Positions 31,019 to 39,772 of a DNA stretch of 64,000 bases are shown one piece after another. The stretch is from JBBQSN01 sp963825505 (GTDB lineage Bacteria > Actinomycetota > Actinomycetes > Actinomycetales > CAWJMD01). The stretch is taken from assembly GCA_963825505.1 (NCBI GenBank), contig CAWGTL010000004.1, forward strand, positions 124,001 to 188,000. Reading direction: 5' to 3'. How positions within the stretch are numbered: position 1 is the first letter of the stretch; the number at the start of each line of letters is the position of its first letter. The translations under genes and the position numbers were made by a program. The notes under the pieces were generated by a model. That model worked only from the letters and a program-made list of their open reading frames with translations, was not told where the DNA came from and did no database searches.

Positions 31019-31879
31019 TCAGCGGCGCTCGGTGATCTCGGGGCCGCGCTCGAACGGCGCGAGGTCGTCCGGGTCGGTCCGGTCCGCAGCGGCGTCGTCC
31101 GTGCCGTCGTCCGTGCCGGTCCCGGACGTCGCGACGGCGGCGCCACCCGCCGCGACCGCGCCCGGCGTCGCGGGCCGCGCGGCCGCCGGCAGCGTCAGCG
31201 GCAGCAGGTCGCGCGGGGCCATCGCCTCCGTGCCGCGCACCACCACGCTGGAGCGCAGGAGGTCCTCGAGCGGCGCGGCGGCGTCGTGGTCGTGCGAGGC
31301 CGGGCCGCCGAACACTCCGCGCAGGAACCAGCGCGGGCCGTCGACCCCGACGAACCGGCTGGCCTGGTGGCCGGTGCGCCCGTCGGCGGTCCGCACCGGG
31401 ATGCGGGCGATCAGCTCCCGCCCGAACACCCCCGGCACCTCGTCGGCGGTGCCGCCCTGCTTGGTGACCTGCGCACCGATCTCGGCGCGGATGTCGTCCC
31501 AGACGCCGAGGGTGCGAGGGGCGGCGAAGGCCTGCAGCTGGAGGGTGGAGCCGCCGAGGGCGATCGTCACCGCGATCACCCGCTGGGTCTTGTCCTCGAT
31601 CTCCAGGCGCAGCTCCATGCCGTCGCGGCCCGGCAGCCGCAGGGCGCCGAGGTCGATCCGTTCGGCGCCGTCGTCCTCGTCGGTCTCGGACAGGTCGAAC
31701 GGGCCGTGCTCGCGGCGGTCGTGCTCGGCCGCGGTCCGCGCCTGCTCGGCCTGCTCGTCGACCTCGTCGGCGTCCTCGACGTCGGTGCCGTCCGGCTCGG
31801 CGTCCGGCGCGACCTCGGTGCCGTCGACGTCGTCGACCTGCGCCGCGTCCTGGTCCCGGTTGCGCTTGAACCACGCCAT
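31019..31879 (-). CDS. DUF3710 protein
   Basis: A 286-residue soluble protein of the actinobacterial DUF3710 family. An acidic N-terminus of about 70 residues is followed by the conserved core (RIDLGALRLPGRDGMELRLE, LQLQAFAAPRTLGVWDDIRA, ELIARIPVRTADGRTGHQAS, FVGVDGPRWFLRGVFGGPA) and an Ala/Thr-rich tail. Function unknown. ATG 31879 overlaps the dut stop (ATGA), matching Rv2696c-Rv2697c order and implying translational coupling. Confidence 0.92.
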   Translation of the reverse strand: MAWFKRNRDQDAAQVDDVDGTEVAPDAEPDGTDVEDADEVDEQAEQARTAAEHDRREHGPFDLSETDEDDGAERIDLGALRLPGRDGMELRLEIEDKTQRVIAVTIALGGSTLQLQAFAAPRTLGVWDDIRAEIGAQVTKQGGTADEVPGVFGRELIARIPVRTADGRTGHQASRFVGVDGPRWFLRGVFGGPASHDHDAAAPLEDLLRSSVVVRGTEAMAPRDLLPLTLPAAARPATPGAVAAGGAAVATSGTGTDDGTDDAAADRTDPDDLAPFERGPEITERR

Positions 31880-32415
31880 CAGATCCGTCCTCCCACGTGC
31901 TGCTGCTGCCGGCTGTCGGGGCCGGGCTCGACCGGGCCGAACCCGCCGGTGGAGCCGTGACCTCCGGCCCCGCGGACCGAGGCGGGCAGCTCCTGGTCGG
32001 GAGCCACCGCCTCGAACCGGGCGTGCTCGACCCGCTGGACGACCAGCTGGGCGATCCGGTCGCCCCGCCGGACGGTGAACTCCTGGTCGGGATCGGTGTT
32101 GAGCAGGGTGACCTTGATCTCCCCGCGGTAGCCGGCGTCGACCGTGCCCGGGCCGTTCAGCACCGTCACCCCGTGCCGGGACGCGAGCCCCGAGCGCGGG
32201 TGCACCAGCGCGACGAAACCCTCCGGCAGCGCCAGCGCCACGCCGGTGGCCACCGTCGCGCGTCCGCCACCGGGCGCGAGCCGGGCGTCCTCGCGGGCCA
32301 CCAGGTCGGCTCCGGCGTCGCCCGGGTGCGCGTACGAGGGCAGCGGGAGGTCCGGGTCGAGCATCTGGACCGCGACGTCCACCGTGGTGGCGGCGGCCTC
32401 GGGAGGGGCGCTCAC
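31879..32415 (-). CDS. dut: dUTP diphosphatase
   Basis: A 178-residue trimeric dUTPase. It hydrolyses dUTP to dUMP and pyrophosphate, keeping uracil out of DNA and feeding dTMP synthesis. All five family motifs are visible: AHPGDAGADL, HPRSGLASRHGV, GTVDAGYRGEIKVTLLN, RGDRIAQLVVQ and the Gly-rich GGHGSTGGFG. GTG 32415 is preferred because VSAPPEAAATTVDVAVQMLD starts directly before the fold. The longer frame upstream is antisense to the DUF3093 gene. Confidence 0.96.
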   Translation of the reverse strand: MSAPPEAAATTVDVAVQMLDPDLPLPSYAHPGDAGADLVAREDARLAPGGGRATVATGVALALPEGFVALVHPRSGLASRHGVTVLNGPGTVDAGYRGEIKVTLLNTDPDQEFTVRRGDRIAQLVVQRVEHARFEAVAPDQELPASVRGAGGHGSTGGFGPVEPGPDSRQQQHVGGRI

Positions 32416-32448
32416 GGTCCTCGACTCTAGTGGTGCCACGCTGGACGC

Positions 32449-32949
32449 ATGGACCCGACGGGTACCCCCTCCCCGCTGCACGACGAGCGGCTCTGGCCGT
32501 CGCCGGGCACCTGGCTCGTGGTGCCCCTGCTCGGCGTCCTGGTCGCCGCCTCGCTGCTGCCGGTGGGCGTGACGGCCGCCGTGGTGGCCGTCGTGGTCGT
32601 GCTCACGGTCGTCGTCACCGGCCTCGTGCTCGCCTCCGCGCCGGTGCGCGTCGCGGGCGGGGAGCTGGTGGCGGGGCCGGCGCGGATCCCGGTCGCGCTC
32701 CTCGGCACCGCCGAGCCGCTGCGCGACACCGACGCCCGGCACGCCCGTGGGCCCGGTCTCGACGCTCGCGCCTTCCTGCTGCTGCGGGGCTGGGTGCAGC
32801 CGATGGTCCGGGTGCAGGTGCTCGACGAGCAGGACCCCACCCCCTACTGGCTGGTGTCGACCCGGCGTCCCGAGGAGCTCGCCCGGGCCATCGGGTCCGC
32901 GCGCGGGCACGACGACGCGCCGCCGCCCGGCACGGGCGACGACGCGTAG
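32449..32949 (+). CDS. DUF3093 membrane protein
   Basis: A 166-residue protein. Two adjacent hydrophobic helices (TWLVVPLLGVLVAASLLPVG and TAAVVAVVVVLTVVVTGLVL) are followed by a soluble domain with RAFLLLRGWVQPMVRVQVLD and PYWLVSTRRPEELARAI. This matches the DUF3093 family (Rv2698 position). Divergent from dut with only 33 bases between starts. Function unknown; membrane-anchored. Confidence 0.9.
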   Translation: MDPTGTPSPLHDERLWPSPGTWLVVPLLGVLVAASLLPVGVTAAVVAVVVVLTVVVTGLVLASAPVRVAGGELVAGPARIPVALLGTAEPLRDTDARHARGPGLDARAFLLLRGWVQPMVRVQVLDEQDPTPYWLVSTRRPEELARAIGSARGHDDAPPPGTGDDA

Positions 32950-33011
32950 GACAGGGCGGCCCGGCTCCGGACCGGTCGGGTCGTCCCGGTGGGTCGGGCC
33001 GACCCGAGACG

Positions 33012-33311
33012 TCAGGCGGCGCACTCCTTGCAGATCGCCTGGCCGTTCTTGTCCGACGCCAGCTGGCTGCGGTGGTGCACCAGGAAGCAGCTGCTGCAGG
33101 TGAACTCGTCGGCCTGGCGCGGCAGCACCCGGACGGAGAGCTCCTCGTTGCTGAGGTCGGCACCGGGCAGCTCGAAGCCCTCGGCCGCCTCGGCCTCGTC
33201 CTCGTCGACCTTGCCCGAGTTCTTGTCGGCGCGCCGTGCCTTCAGCTCCTCGAGGGAGTCCTCGTTCAGCTCGTCATCGGTCTTGCGGGGCGCGTCGTAG
33301 TCGGTCGCCAT
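33012..33311 (-). CDS. DUF4193 zinc-ribbon-like protein
   Basis: A 99-residue acidic protein, MATDYDAPRKTDDELNEDSL at the N-terminus. The C-terminal part has two CxxC pairs (FTCSSCFLVHH and ICKECAA) that likely bind zinc. This is the DUF4193 family (Rv2699c), almost universal in actinobacteria; its function is not known. The gene converges on DUF3093; a GGGTCGG/CCGACCC inverted repeat at 32991-33005 lies between them. Confidence 0.92.
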   Translation of the reverse strand: MATDYDAPRKTDDELNEDSLEELKARRADKNSGKVDEDEAEAAEGFELPGADLSNEELSVRVLPRQADEFTCSSCFLVHHRSQLASDKNGQAICKECAA

Positions 33312-33780
33312 GGGGTGTTTCACGCTCCGGGGTGTGTCGTCGCACCGGGTGGTGCGGTGGGGGTCGTGCAGGTCGTGCACGTGGTGCGGTCGTCGGTGCT
33401 GCTCGCCCGCGGACGGGCGGGGCTCCGTGTGAACGCCGCAGACCCCGGTTTTGTGCCCGGGGAGGGCGGGGCACGTCATCGGGCCGAGCACGGGTCGCGC
33501 GCAGGATTGTGCACCACGGCGTCCCGCTGCGCACCTCCGGTCCACGCGTCGGCGCACCAGCGAGCCCGGGCAGGACGACCGGGTGCTGGGCGGCGGTCCG
33601 CCCGGACCACCACGGACGGTGCCCGAGGCACCCCGGACGGCCCTACGTCGCGGCAGGACGCAGACCGCCGGTCGGGGCGTCGCGTAGGGTGCGGGCGTCG
33701 AGGCGACCCAGCGACTTGTCCGGTTCGTCCGGGGAGCGGCGGGTCACCCGCCGCGCGACGGAACAGGAAGGCGAGGTGTC
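33312..33780. other. 469-bp intergenic region without a supported gene
   Basis: The interval separates DUF4193 from a small divergent gene. It would be the site of cei (Rv2700) in mycobacteria, but no frame here has membrane or LytR-C-like features. Visible elements are a TAGGGT box near 33685, a hairpin GCGGCGGGT/ACCCGCCGC at 33736-33754 and an AGGAAGG ribosome site before 33781. Confidence 0.5.
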
Positions 33781-34074
33781 ATGAGCGAGTTCACGACCGA
33801 GCTCACCGGCCGGGCCGAGGAGGCGATCGCCTCCCTGCGGGAGGCCGCCGCCGGCGGCGACGACTACCTCGTGGAGGTCCGCGTCGGCGAGCTGCAGTCG
33901 CTCGCGCGCCTGGCCGACGACCACGGCGTCGAGCTGCCCCTGGTGGGCGAGGAGCTGGCCCGCCACGGCGTCCCCACCGAGCTGTCCCTGCCCGAGGGCG
34001 AACCGTCCCCCACCGGCCCCATCGTCCTGGACGTGCCCCAGGACACCGCCGCCCGCGACGCGATGGCCCGCTGA
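33781..34074 (+). CDS. small acidic hypothetical protein
   Basis: A 97-residue soluble protein, SEFTTELTGRAEEAIASLRE at the start, with predicted helices and a Pro-rich tail. ATG 33781 has a fair ribosome site (AGGAAGGCGAGG). No cysteines, no signal peptide. I do not recognise the family. It converges on the inositol phosphatase gene 16 bases away. Confidence 0.65.
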   Translation: MSEFTTELTGRAEEAIASLREAAAGGDDYLVEVRVGELQSLARLADDHGVELPLVGEELARHGVPTELSLPEGEPSPTGPIVLDVPQDTAARDAMAR

Positions 34075-34090
34075 CCACGGCACCGACGCC

Positions 34091-34960
34091 TCAGGGCCCG
34101 TCGCGGTCCGCCCCGAGCTCGTCCAGGAGACGGGCCAGCTCGCCGTGCAGCCGCGGCGCCGCGGCCACGACGAGCTCCTCGCCCGGGTGCAGCCCGCGCG
34201 GCCCGGTCACCCGGGCACCCGCCTCGCGCGCCACCAGCACACCGGCCGCCTGGTCCCACGGCTGCAGCCCGCGCTCGAAGTAGGCGTCCAGCCGGCCGCT
34301 CGCGACCGCGCACAGGTCCAGCGCGGCCGAGCCCATCCGGCGGATGTCGCGCACCTGCGGCAGCAGGGCGGCGACCACCGCCGCCTGGTGCCGGCGTCGC
34401 TCGGCCAGGTAGCCGAACCCGGTACCGACCAGCGCGGTCGCCAGGTCGACGTCGGCCGGACCCGCGAGCGGGCGGCCGTCGAGGCGCGCACCGCCCCCGG
34501 CCGAGGCGGTCCAGGTCTCGCCGGTCGACGGGTTGTGCACGCACCCGGCGAGCACCTCCCAGCCCGACGGCTCGGGCTGGCCGCGCACCACCGCCACGCT
34601 CACCGAGTACGCCGGGATGCCGTAGAGGTAGTTGACGGTGCCGTCGATCGGGTCGACCACCCAGGTCAGCCCGCTGGTGCCGGCCCGCAGGCCACCCTCC
34701 TCGCCGAGCACGCCGTCGTCGGGACGCTCGCCGAGCAGCCGCTCGAGCACCAGCGCCTCGGCCGCGGTGTCCATCGCGGTGACGACGTCGACGGGGCTGG
34801 TCTTGGTGGCCTCGACCCTGACCTGGTCGGGACGGCCGTCACGGACCAGGTCACCGGCGGCCCGCGCCGCCCGCTCGGCCAGATCCGCCAGCTCGGCCCG
34901 CTCGGCCCGCTCGGTGGCGTCCGGGGCCGAGGCGTCGGGGGTCGGCGTGGACGGGTTCAC
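34091..34960 (-). CDS. suhB: inositol monophosphatase family protein (SuhB-like)
   Basis: A 289-residue Mg2+-dependent phosphatase. Metal-binding motifs are GEEGG near residue 87, the signature VVDPIDGTVNYLYGIPAYSV, and the late WDQAAGVLVAREAGARV. It should hydrolyse inositol 1-phosphate or related sugar phosphates in the cytoplasm; in actinobacteria inositol feeds mycothiol and phosphatidylinositol. GTG 34960 overlaps the ferrochelatase stop as GTGA. Position matches Rv2701c (suhB). Confidence 0.92.
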   Translation of the reverse strand: MNPSTPTPDASAPDATERAERAELADLAERAARAAGDLVRDGRPDQVRVEATKTSPVDVVTAMDTAAEALVLERLLGERPDDGVLGEEGGLRAGTSGLTWVVDPIDGTVNYLYGIPAYSVSVAVVRGQPEPSGWEVLAGCVHNPSTGETWTASAGGGARLDGRPLAGPADVDLATALVGTGFGYLAERRRHQAAVVAALLPQVRDIRRMGSAALDLCAVASGRLDAYFERGLQPWDQAAGVLVAREAGARVTGPRGLHPGEELVVAAAPRLHGELARLLDELGADRDGP

Positions 34961-36054
34961 GCGTCCGCCACCGCCGGCTGCTCCCAGTCGGCGCCGCACG
35001 CTGCGGGGCGGTCACCGCGCAGGTTCCGGCAGCACCCCACCGGGCACACGTCGTGCACCGACGGCAACCCCGGCGCGTCCAGGGTCGGCCCCGGCCCGAG
35101 GCCGCAGCGCTGGGCGACCAGGTCCACCAGCGCGCGGACGAAGCCGGGGTCGGTGCCCACGGTGGCCGCCCGCTGCATCCGCAGACCGAGCCGCTCGCAG
35201 GTGGCTGCGGCCTCGGTGTCGAGGTCGTAGACGACCTCCATGTGGTCGCTGACGAACCCGATCGGCGCCAGGACCACCGCCCGCGTCCCGCGGCCGGCGA
35301 GACCCTCGAGGTGGTCGTTGACGTCGGGCTCGAGCCACGGCTGGGCCGGCGGCCCGGACCGGCTGCAGTAGACCAGGTCGTACGTCCTCACCCCCGCCCG
35401 CGAGGCGACGGCCGCCGCGACGCCCTCGTGCTGGGCCACGTAGGCGTGCCCGTCCGGCCCGGAGGCGTCGTCCATCGCGGTGGGCACCGAGTGGGTCACG
35501 AACACCAGCCGCGGCTCGTCGTCGTCGCCGGCGGTCCGGGCCGCGTCCAGGGCCGCCCGGACGGCGTCCGCGTTGGCCTCCACGAAGCCGCTCGTCCCGC
35601 CGTAGCGGCGGACCTGGTCGACCTCGAGGGTCCGCCCCTCGGCAGCCAGCGCCGTCAGCGCGTCGGCCAGGTCCTCCCGGTACTGCCGGCACCCGGAGTA
35701 GGAGGAGTAGGCGCTGGTGGTGAGGACGAGAGCGCGCCGCGCCCCGGCCTCGTGCGCCTCGCGCAGGGTGTCCACCAGGTACGGCGCCCAGTTGCGGTTG
35801 CCCCACACCACCGGGAGGTCGATGCCGCGGCCGTCGAGCTCGGTGCGCAGCGCGGCCAGCAGGTCGCGGTTCTGGTCGTTGATCGGGCTGCGCCCGCCGA
35901 ACATCCGGTAGTGCTCGCCCACGGCCTCGAGCCGCTCGTCCGGGATGTTCCGGCCGCGGGTCACGTTGCGCAGGAACGGCACGACGTCGTCCTGACCCTC
36001 CGGACCCCCGAAGGACAGCAGCACCAGGACGTCGTACGGGAGGGGGCCGGTCAT
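34957..36054 (-). CDS. hemH: ferrochelatase (coproporphyrin type likely)
   Basis: A 365-residue ferrochelatase. N-terminus YDVLVLLSFGGPEGQDDVVP, the SSYSGCRQYREDL segment, the metal-insertion His in FVTHSVPTAM, and IGFVSDHMEVVYDLDTEA are family features. A C-terminal cluster CPVGCC with a later Cys in AACGADWEQP suggests a [2Fe-2S] site. Actinobacteria use the coproporphyrin-dependent haem route, so the product is probably CpfC, inserting iron into coproporphyrin III. It leads a two-gene unit with suhB. Confidence 0.95.
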   Translation of the reverse strand: MTGPLPYDVLVLLSFGGPEGQDDVVPFLRNVTRGRNIPDERLEAVGEHYRMFGGRSPINDQNRDLLAALRTELDGRGIDLPVVWGNRNWAPYLVDTLREAHEAGARRALVLTTSAYSSYSGCRQYREDLADALTALAAEGRTLEVDQVRRYGGTSGFVEANADAVRAALDAARTAGDDDEPRLVFVTHSVPTAMDDASGPDGHAYVAQHEGVAAAVASRAGVRTYDLVYCSRSGPPAQPWLEPDVNDHLEGLAGRGTRAVVLAPIGFVSDHMEVVYDLDTEAAATCERLGLRMQRAATVGTDPGFVRALVDLVAQRCGLGPGPTLDAPGLPSVHDVCPVGCCRNLRGDRPAACGADWEQPAVADA

Positions 36055-36074
36055 GGGTGCATCGTCGCACCCGG

Positions 36075-36680
36075 TCAGGAGCGCGGGACGGGCGCGGTGA
36101 CCTTGAACCGCAGGGCGAACACGCGAGTGAGGAACACCAGCAGCACCACGCCGGCCGCGGCCGGCACGCCACCGAGGTCGGCCTTCCAGAGCAGGGCGTA
36201 CACGATCGCGCCGAGCAGGGCCGGCGTCGCGTAGAGCTCGGTCTGCGCGAGCACCTCCGGCACCCGGTTCGTCAGCAGGTCGCGGACGACGCCGCCGCCG
36301 ATGCCGGTGATCATGCCGACCAGCACCGCCGCCACCACCGGCGCGCCCAGCTCGAGCGCCTTGAGCGTCCCCGCGACGACGAAGATGCCGAGGCCCGCGG
36401 CGTCGAGCACGAGGATCGCGCGGCGCACGGCGTCGACCCGCGGGTGCAGCCAGAACGTCACCAGGCCCGCGGCGCAGCACGCGCCGATGAGGCGCGGGTC
36501 GCTGATGCCGACCGGGGGGACGGCCCCGATCAGCACGTCGCGCATCACGCCGCCGCCCAGCCCGGCGCAGCACGCCAGGACCAGCACTCCGAACAGGTCG
36601 AAGCGCTGCCGGACCGCCGCGAGACCGCCGGAGAGGGCGAAGACGAAGACGCCCACGAGGTCCAGGACGATCAACGGCAC
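36075..36680 (-). CDS. TRIC/UPF0126-family cation channel protein
   Basis: A 201-residue membrane protein with about seven helices. Two internal repeats carry the family signature, GLGGGVMRDVL and GIGGGVVRDLL, each with flanking helices (LDLVGVFVFALSGGLAAVRQ; LDAAGLGIFVVAGTLKALEL). Prokaryotic TRIC proteins form trimeric monovalent cation channels. Substrate here is unproven. It lies 20 bases upstream of the ferrochelatase start on the same strand. Confidence 0.92.
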   Translation of the reverse strand: MPLIVLDLVGVFVFALSGGLAAVRQRFDLFGVLVLACCAGLGGGVMRDVLIGAVPPVGISDPRLIGACCAAGLVTFWLHPRVDAVRRAILVLDAAGLGIFVVAGTLKALELGAPVVAAVLVGMITGIGGGVVRDLLTNRVPEVLAQTELYATPALLGAIVYALLWKADLGGVPAAAGVVLLVFLTRVFALRFKVTAPVPRS

Positions 36681-36776
36681 GGGCGAACGCTACGCCAGCG
36701 CGCCACCCGGCCCGGCGTCCACGGGCACGGCCCGTCGCGGGCCTACAGTGGCCGCACGAGACCGAGGGAGTGGCAC

Positions 36777-37862
36777 ATGGACGACGTCGAGCTCGTCGGC
36801 GTGCACGACGACGGCGAGCACCTGGTGCTGGCCGGCCCCGACGGCGGCAGGTACCTGCTGGCCATCGACGAACCGCTGCGGGCGGCCGTGCGCCGCGACC
36901 GGGCGCGACTGGGGCAGCTGCAGATCGCGATCGACGGGTCGTTGCGGCCCAAGGAGATCCAGCGCCGTATCCGCGGCGGCATGAGCGCGCAGGAGCTGGC
37001 CGAGGCCTCCGGCCTGCCGCTCGAGCACGTGCTGCGCTACGAGGGCCCGGTGATGGCCGAGCGCGAGCACGTGGCCCAGCGCGCGCGGGCCACCGCGGTG
37101 CAGCGCACGGGCTCGACCGCCGTCTCGCTGGAGGCACTGGTCTCCCAGCGGCTCGGCGCCCGCGGCGTCGTCGGCGAGCGCGAGTGGGACGCCTGGCGCG
37201 AGGACACCGGTTCCTGGGTGGTGCAGGTCTCGTTCGCCGCCGGCGGCCGCGCCCGCGCGGGCCAGTGGCGGTTCGACCCCGGTGCGGCCCACCTCGAGCC
37301 CATGGACGACGAGGCCCGCTGGCTCACCGCCCGCACCGAGCAGGAGGGCCCGCTCGGCGCCGGGGCCCGCCGGCTCAGCGCCGTCAAGGTCCAGGAGAAG
37401 GTCTACGACGTCGAGGCCGACGGCGGCGTGCGTCCGAGCACCCGCGAGGCCACGCCTCGCGACCGCACCGTCGACCTCCTCGACGCCCTGCGCGGCCGCC
37501 GCGGCAAGCGCCAGCCCGTCCTCGACGGCGAGGGCGAGCCCGAGCAGGGCGACCTGGTCGACGAGCTCCTCGAGGGCGCCGACGCCCCGCCGCCGGCCGC
37601 CCACCCCCCGGCGTCCCGCCCCGACGAGGCCACCGACGCCGAGATCCTCGCCCTCCCCGAGCCGGTCTCCGCGCAGGCGCACGACGAGGCCGTCGACGAG
37701 GCCGTCGTCGCCGACGAGATCGACCTCACCCAGGACGCCGCTGCCGGGTCGGACGACGACGCCGCCCCGGTCTCCCGGCGCCAGGCCCGCTCCCGCGGCA
37801 AGCAGCGCCGCGCCAGCGTCCCCAGCTGGGACGACATCGTCTTCGGCGCCAGGAAGGACTGA
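36777..37862 (+). CDS. sepH: cell division regulator SepH
   Basis: A 361-residue protein. The N-terminal DUF3071 domain contains the helix-turn-helix region LRPKEIQRRIRGGMSAQELA and LPLEHVLRYEGPVMAEREHV; a long acidic, Ala/Pro-rich linker follows; and the conserved C-terminal tip is VPSWDDIVFGARKD. In Streptomyces and mycobacteria SepH binds FtsZ and promotes filament bundling during septation. ATG 36777 is preceded by GAGGGAGTGGCAC. It converges on tdk with an 10-base gap. Confidence 0.95.
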   Translation: MDDVELVGVHDDGEHLVLAGPDGGRYLLAIDEPLRAAVRRDRARLGQLQIAIDGSLRPKEIQRRIRGGMSAQELAEASGLPLEHVLRYEGPVMAEREHVAQRARATAVQRTGSTAVSLEALVSQRLGARGVVGEREWDAWREDTGSWVVQVSFAAGGRARAGQWRFDPGAAHLEPMDDEARWLTARTEQEGPLGAGARRLSAVKVQEKVYDVEADGGVRPSTREATPRDRTVDLLDALRGRRGKRQPVLDGEGEPEQGDLVDELLEGADAPPPAAHPPASRPDEATDAEILALPEPVSAQAHDEAVDEAVVADEIDLTQDAAAGSDDDAAPVSRRQARSRGKQRRASVPSWDDIVFGARKD

Positions 37863-37872
37863 CGACCCCGGA

Positions 37873-38583
37873 TCAGGGCCCGGGCGTCTGCTGCGCGTCG
37901 TCCGGGCCGCTCGGTCCAGGGGGCAGGGCGCAGACGTCGAGGTCGAAGGGCAGCACGTCGGGCGACATCGCCGCCGCCCGCGCGGCGTGCGCGGTCATCC
38001 GGCGCATGTGGTGGCGGCGGCAGAGCGTCTCGTAGCCGATCTCGCCGGCATCCTCGTCGACGTCGCCGACCACCACCTGGGCGCCCTCGACGACCATCAC
38101 GCCGTCGAGCGTGCGGGCGTTGTGGGTGGCGCGGGCGCCGCACCAGCACAGCGCCGCCACCTGCAGCACCTGCACCTTGTCGGCGAGCTCGACCAGCCGC
38201 TGGGACCCCGGGAACAGCTGGGTGCGGAAGTCCGAGGTGATGCCGAACGCGAACACGTCGACGCCGAGGTCGTCGACGATCCTGGCCAGCTCCTCGACCT
38301 GCTCCGGCGAGTAGAACTGCGCCTCGTCGCAGACCAGGTAGTCGACCCGGCCGCCCGCCATCCGGCGGCGGGTCACCTCGGCCCAGAAGTCGGTGGCGTC
38401 GGTGACCTCGAGGGCCTCGGTGCGCAGGCCGAGCCGGCTGGACAGGACCGCCTCGCCGGCCCGGTCGTACCTGGTGAAGATCAGGCCGCCGCGGCCCGCG
38501 GCGGCGTGGTTGTGGTCCATCTGCAGCGCCAGGGTCGACTTGCCGCAGTCCATCGTCCCGGAGAAGAAGACCAGCTCTGCCAC
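37873..38583 (-). CDS. tdk: thymidine kinase
   Basis: A 236-residue type II thymidine kinase. Walker A SGTMDCGKST starts at about residue 8, the Walker B-like DEAQFYSPEQVEEL follows, and a zinc-lasso uses CWCGARATHNARTLDG with a later Cys near ETLCRRHH. It phosphorylates thymidine for salvage. The last 30 residues are a Pro/Gly tail beyond the usual length. GTG 38583 is the only sensible start. Confidence 0.95.
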   Translation of the reverse strand: MAELVFFSGTMDCGKSTLALQMDHNHAAAGRGGLIFTRYDRAGEAVLSSRLGLRTEALEVTDATDFWAEVTRRRMAGGRVDYLVCDEAQFYSPEQVEELARIVDDLGVDVFAFGITSDFRTQLFPGSQRLVELADKVQVLQVAALCWCGARATHNARTLDGVMVVEGAQVVVGDVDEDAGEIGYETLCRRHHMRRMTAHAARAAAMSPDVLPFDLDVCALPPGPSGPDDAQQTPGP

Positions 38584-38611
38584 GGGCGACCATCCTGCCG
38601 TACGGCAGCTC

Positions 38612-39772
38612 TCAGCGTCCGGGCGGGCGCACCAGCAACGGGATCGCCACCTCGTCGGCGGTGCGGCTGCCGTGCATGCCGACCAGGGCGAGCAGCTCGG
38701 GTCGCTGCACCCGGGAGTCGTGGACGCTGCGGTCGCCGCGCGAGGCGACCACGACGTCGCCGAGCCGAGCCAGGGCGAGCTCGCCGACAGGGCCGAACCA
38801 GCCGGCGTCGACCGCCTCGTCGCGCGCCAGGACGTCGAAGTCGGGCAGCTCCGCGCGCCAGCGGGCCAGCACCGCCTCGACCTGGCCGGGCTCGCAGTAG
38901 AGCATCGGCGCACGCGGCTCTCCGCCGGTGAGGCGCACGCCCTCGGCGAGCGAGCGCTCGAGCGCGGACCCGGCGGCGAGGTCGAGGCGGGCGCCGTCGG
39001 GCACGTCGACCATCCCGTGGTCGGCGGTGACGACCAGCAGCGCGTCGGAGGGCAGGCGCGCCGCGAGCGAGCGGACCGCGAGGTCGACCGCGGAGAGCTC
39101 GTCGCACCAGGCGTAGGACCTGCAGCCGTCGACGTGCCCGACCTTGTCGACGTCGCCCCAGTAGACGTAGACCAGCGTGCGCGGGGCCGAGCGGACGGCC
39201 GCCGCGGCGGCGTCGACCCGCGCGTCGAGCGTGCCCGCCGCCACGAACCGCGCCCCGCGGAGCGCGGCCTCGGTGAGGCCGGACCCGTGGAAGAACCCGG
39301 GACCGATCTGGACGACCTCGACGCCCTGCGCGGCCACCTGCTCGAACAGGGTGCGTCGCGGCTGCCAGACCCGCGGATCGGGTCCGTCCTCCCAGCTCAG
39401 CTCGTTCAGCAGCCGGTCGGTGCCGGGGTCGAGCACCTGGTACCCGACGAGCCCGTGGGTGCCGGCGAGGGTGCCGGTGCCGAAGGTGCCCATCGAGGTG
39501 GCGGTGGTCGAGGGGTATCCGGCCGCCAGCCCGCGCCCGGCGGCGCGCAGCGAGGTCAGGTAGGGGGCGTACGACGCGCGCCGCGCCAGCAGAGTGTCGC
39601 CGAGGCCGTCGACCAGGACGACCACGACCCGGTTCGCCGCGGGCAGCGACCAGGTCGGCTCGACCGCGTCGTCGACGACCAGGTCCATCGCGCGGGCGAC
39701 CGCCGGCAGCACCTCGGCGAGCGAGGCGGACCCCGTCGGTGCCTGCGCGAGATCCCCCGAGGTCGAGGTCAC
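38612..39772 (-). CDS. alkaline-phosphatase-family nucleotide pyrophosphatase/phosphodiesterase
   Basis: A 386-residue metalloenzyme of the AP superfamily. Metal ligand Asp in VVVLVDGLGDTLL, the nucleophile Thr in YPSTTATSMGTFGTG, ligands in YWGDVDKVGHVDG, VVTADHGMVDVP and GMHGS are all present. It probably cleaves phosphodiester or nucleotide pyrophosphate bonds; the substrate is unknown. No signal peptide is evident. GTG 39772 overlaps the DUF5998 stop, so the two genes are coupled. Confidence 0.92.
   Translation of the reverse strand: MTSTSGDLAQAPTGSASLAEVLPAVARAMDLVVDDAVEPTWSLPAANRVVVVLVDGLGDTLLARRASYAPYLTSLRAAGRGLAAGYPSTTATSMGTFGTGTLAGTHGLVGYQVLDPGTDRLLNELSWEDGPDPRVWQPRRTLFEQVAAQGVEVVQIGPGFFHGSGLTEAALRGARFVAAGTLDARVDAAAAAVRSAPRTLVYVYWGDVDKVGHVDGCRSYAWCDELSAVDLAVRSLAARLPSDALLVVTADHGMVDVPDGARLDLAAGSALERSLAEGVRLTGGEPRAPMLYCEPGQVEAVLARWRAELPDFDVLARDEAVDAGWFGPVGELALARLGDVVVASRGDRSVHDSRVQRPELLALVGMHGSRTADEVAIPLLVRPPGR

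Noticed and set aside
32991..33005. GGGTCGG/CCGACCC palindrome as a strong terminator
   Set aside because: Arms are separated by one base, so the usable stem is short; only weak support.
33236..33784. A possible cei-like gene between DUF4193 and suhB
   Set aside because: Frames here are Arg/Pro/Ser-rich with no transmembrane segment or LytR-C-like domain.
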